Assembly (NCBI GenBank): GCA_000720995.1
Contig: JOEL01000004.1
Coordinates: 186,001 to 250,000 of the forward strand
Reading direction: 5' to 3'
Length of the DNA stretch: 64,000 nucleotides
Source of the DNA: Streptomyces celluloflavus
GTDB lineage: Bacteria > Actinomycetota > Actinomycetes > Streptomycetales > Streptomycetaceae
Under the pieces are notes generated by a model that saw nothing but the letters and a program-made list of their open reading frames with translations, was not told where the DNA came from and did not search any database. A program made the translations under genes and the position numbers. Numbering within the stretch: position 1 is the stretch's first letter; every line of letters starts with the position of its first letter. This document shows positions 63,202 through 64,000 of the stretch, piece by piece.

Positions 63202-63315
63202 ACCGATGTTCGCCCTATCGGGGGACGGCGCCCGCCGGGCCGCCGTACACACGTACCCGGTCCGGCCCAGCTCGCGCGCGACCGGGCCCCGAGCCGCGCG
63301 CGGTGCCCCGCGGCG

Positions 63316-64000
63316 CTATCCGCGGCTGCGCACGCCCGCGGCCAGCTCGCCCGCCAGGGCGCGTACCCCGGCGAGACCGGCCGCCGGATCGCCGTCCGCC
63401 GCCAGCAGGCGCTTGACGAACGCCGAGCCGACGATCACGCCGTCCGCGAACTGGGCGACCTCCGCGGCCTGTTCGGGATTGGAGACGCCGAGCCCGACGC
63501 ACACCGGCAGGTCCGTGGTGGCGCGGGTGCGGCGCACCAGGTCCTGCGCCTCGCGGCCGACCGATTCGCGGGTGCCGGTGACCCCCATCAGGGAGGCGGC
63601 GTAGACGAAGCCGGTGCCGGCCGCGGTGATCTTGGCGAGCCGCTCGTCCCGGCTGCTCGGCGCGACCACGAAGACGGTGGCCAGGCCGTGCTGTTCGGCG
63701 GCCTTGCGCCACCCCTCGGACTCCTCGACCGGCAGGTCGGGCAGGATGCAGCCGGCGCCGCCCGCCGCGGCCAGCTCGGCCGCGAACCGCTCGACGCCGT
63801 AGCGGTCGACGGGGTTCCAGTACGTCATGCAGAGCACCGGCGCGCCGGTGGCGGCGTGCACCTCACCGACCGTGCGGAGCACGTCGACGATCTTCACCCC
63901 GCCGCGCAGCGCGATGTCGTCGGCGGTCTGGATCACCGGCCCGTCCAGGACCGGGTCGCTGTGCGGCAGTCCGACCTCGACGATGTCGCAGCCGCCCGCC
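63316..64000 (-). CDS. trpA: Tryptophan synthase alpha chain (partial, 5' end outside the window)
   Basis: The last 228 codons of trpA. The subunit cleaves indole-3-glycerol phosphate to indole and glyceraldehyde 3-phosphate. The visible part starts inside the conserved GCDIVEVGLPHSDPVLDGPVIQ block, with the catalytic Glu in VEVGLP. It continues with APVLCMTYWNPVDRYG, GCILPDLPVEES, FVYAASLMGVTG and LGVSNPEQAAEVAQFADGVIVGSAFVK, which holds the phosphate-binding loop. The reading frame runs off the right end of the window; the rest of the trp operon should lie beyond it. Confidence 0.96.
   Translation of the reverse strand, partial: AGGCDIVEVGLPHSDPVLDGPVIQTADDIALRGGVKIVDVLRTVGEVHAATGAPVLCMTYWNPVDRYGVERFAAELAAAGGAGCILPDLPVEESEGWRKAAEQHGLATVFVVAPSSRDERLAKITAAGTGFVYAASLMGVTGTRESVGREAQDLVRRTRATTDLPVCVGLGVSNPEQAAEVAQFADGVIVGSAFVKRLLAADGDPAAGLAGVRALAGELAAGVRSRG

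Overview
The window is chromosomal DNA of a high-GC actinobacterium, almost certainly a Streptomyces. Third codon positions are nearly all G or C, there are many GTG starts and 4-bp start/stop overlaps, and the gene content is typical of the genus. The core order coaE - rpsA - polA - ANTAR response regulator - pyk - gltBD - lgt - trpA is, from memory, the conserved arrangement of the S. coelicolor SCO1990s-2030s region, and it resembles M. tuberculosis Rv1613-Rv1631. All names are homology calls made by reading the sequence; no search was run.

Layout. 0.7-7 kb: TPR protein, cupin, coaE, PAC2 protein, a secreted beta-helix protein, and rpsA with a strong promoter and a roughly 210-nt leader. 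7-21 kb: methyltransferase, HrpB-type helicase, a DUF3068 protein beside a 44-residue protein, a secreted lytic transglycosylase, a DUF4184 membrane protein, polA, an FdhF/YdeP molybdo-oxidoreductase and a hotdog thioesterase. 21.8-27.5 kb: a complete branched-chain amino acid ABC operon (binding protein, two permeases, two ATPases). 27.6-30.8 kb: ANTAR regulator, a tRNA-Leu(CAA), a helix-turn-helix/LAGLIDADG protein and pyruvate kinase.

31-51 kb is accessory in character. It holds a truncated IMP-dehydrogenase remnant, a desA/desB-like siderophore amine pair behind an iron-box-like site, and pepN. Next comes an AraC regulator divergent from a GH35 beta-galactosidase, with a secreted GH101 endo-alpha-N-acetylgalactosaminidase facing it; both upstream regions share a GTCCA direct repeat. 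A two-component system, a frameshifted class F sortase, a trypsin-like protease, a zincin fused to a zinc ribbon, an MBL-fold hydrolase and an F420/PPOX-type oxidoreductase follow. The stretch ends with a frameshifted SDR facing a MarR regulator across a perfect 26-bp palindrome.

51.7-64 kb returns to core metabolism: gltD and gltB with an elaborate leader hairpin and a GlnR-like half site, a VIT-family transporter, a low-complexity hypothetical coupled to a CitE-like lyase with a large Pro/Ala/Thr insertion, lgt, a membrane-anchored DsbA-like protein and the 3' part of trpA.

The most interesting items are the tRNA-Leu(CAA) that lacks the long variable arm, together with the adjacent TTA-containing HTH-LAGLIDADG gene; the predicted AraC/GH35/GH101 regulon; the CitE insertion; and the gltB leader. 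Intrinsic-terminator-like hairpins separate most convergent units.
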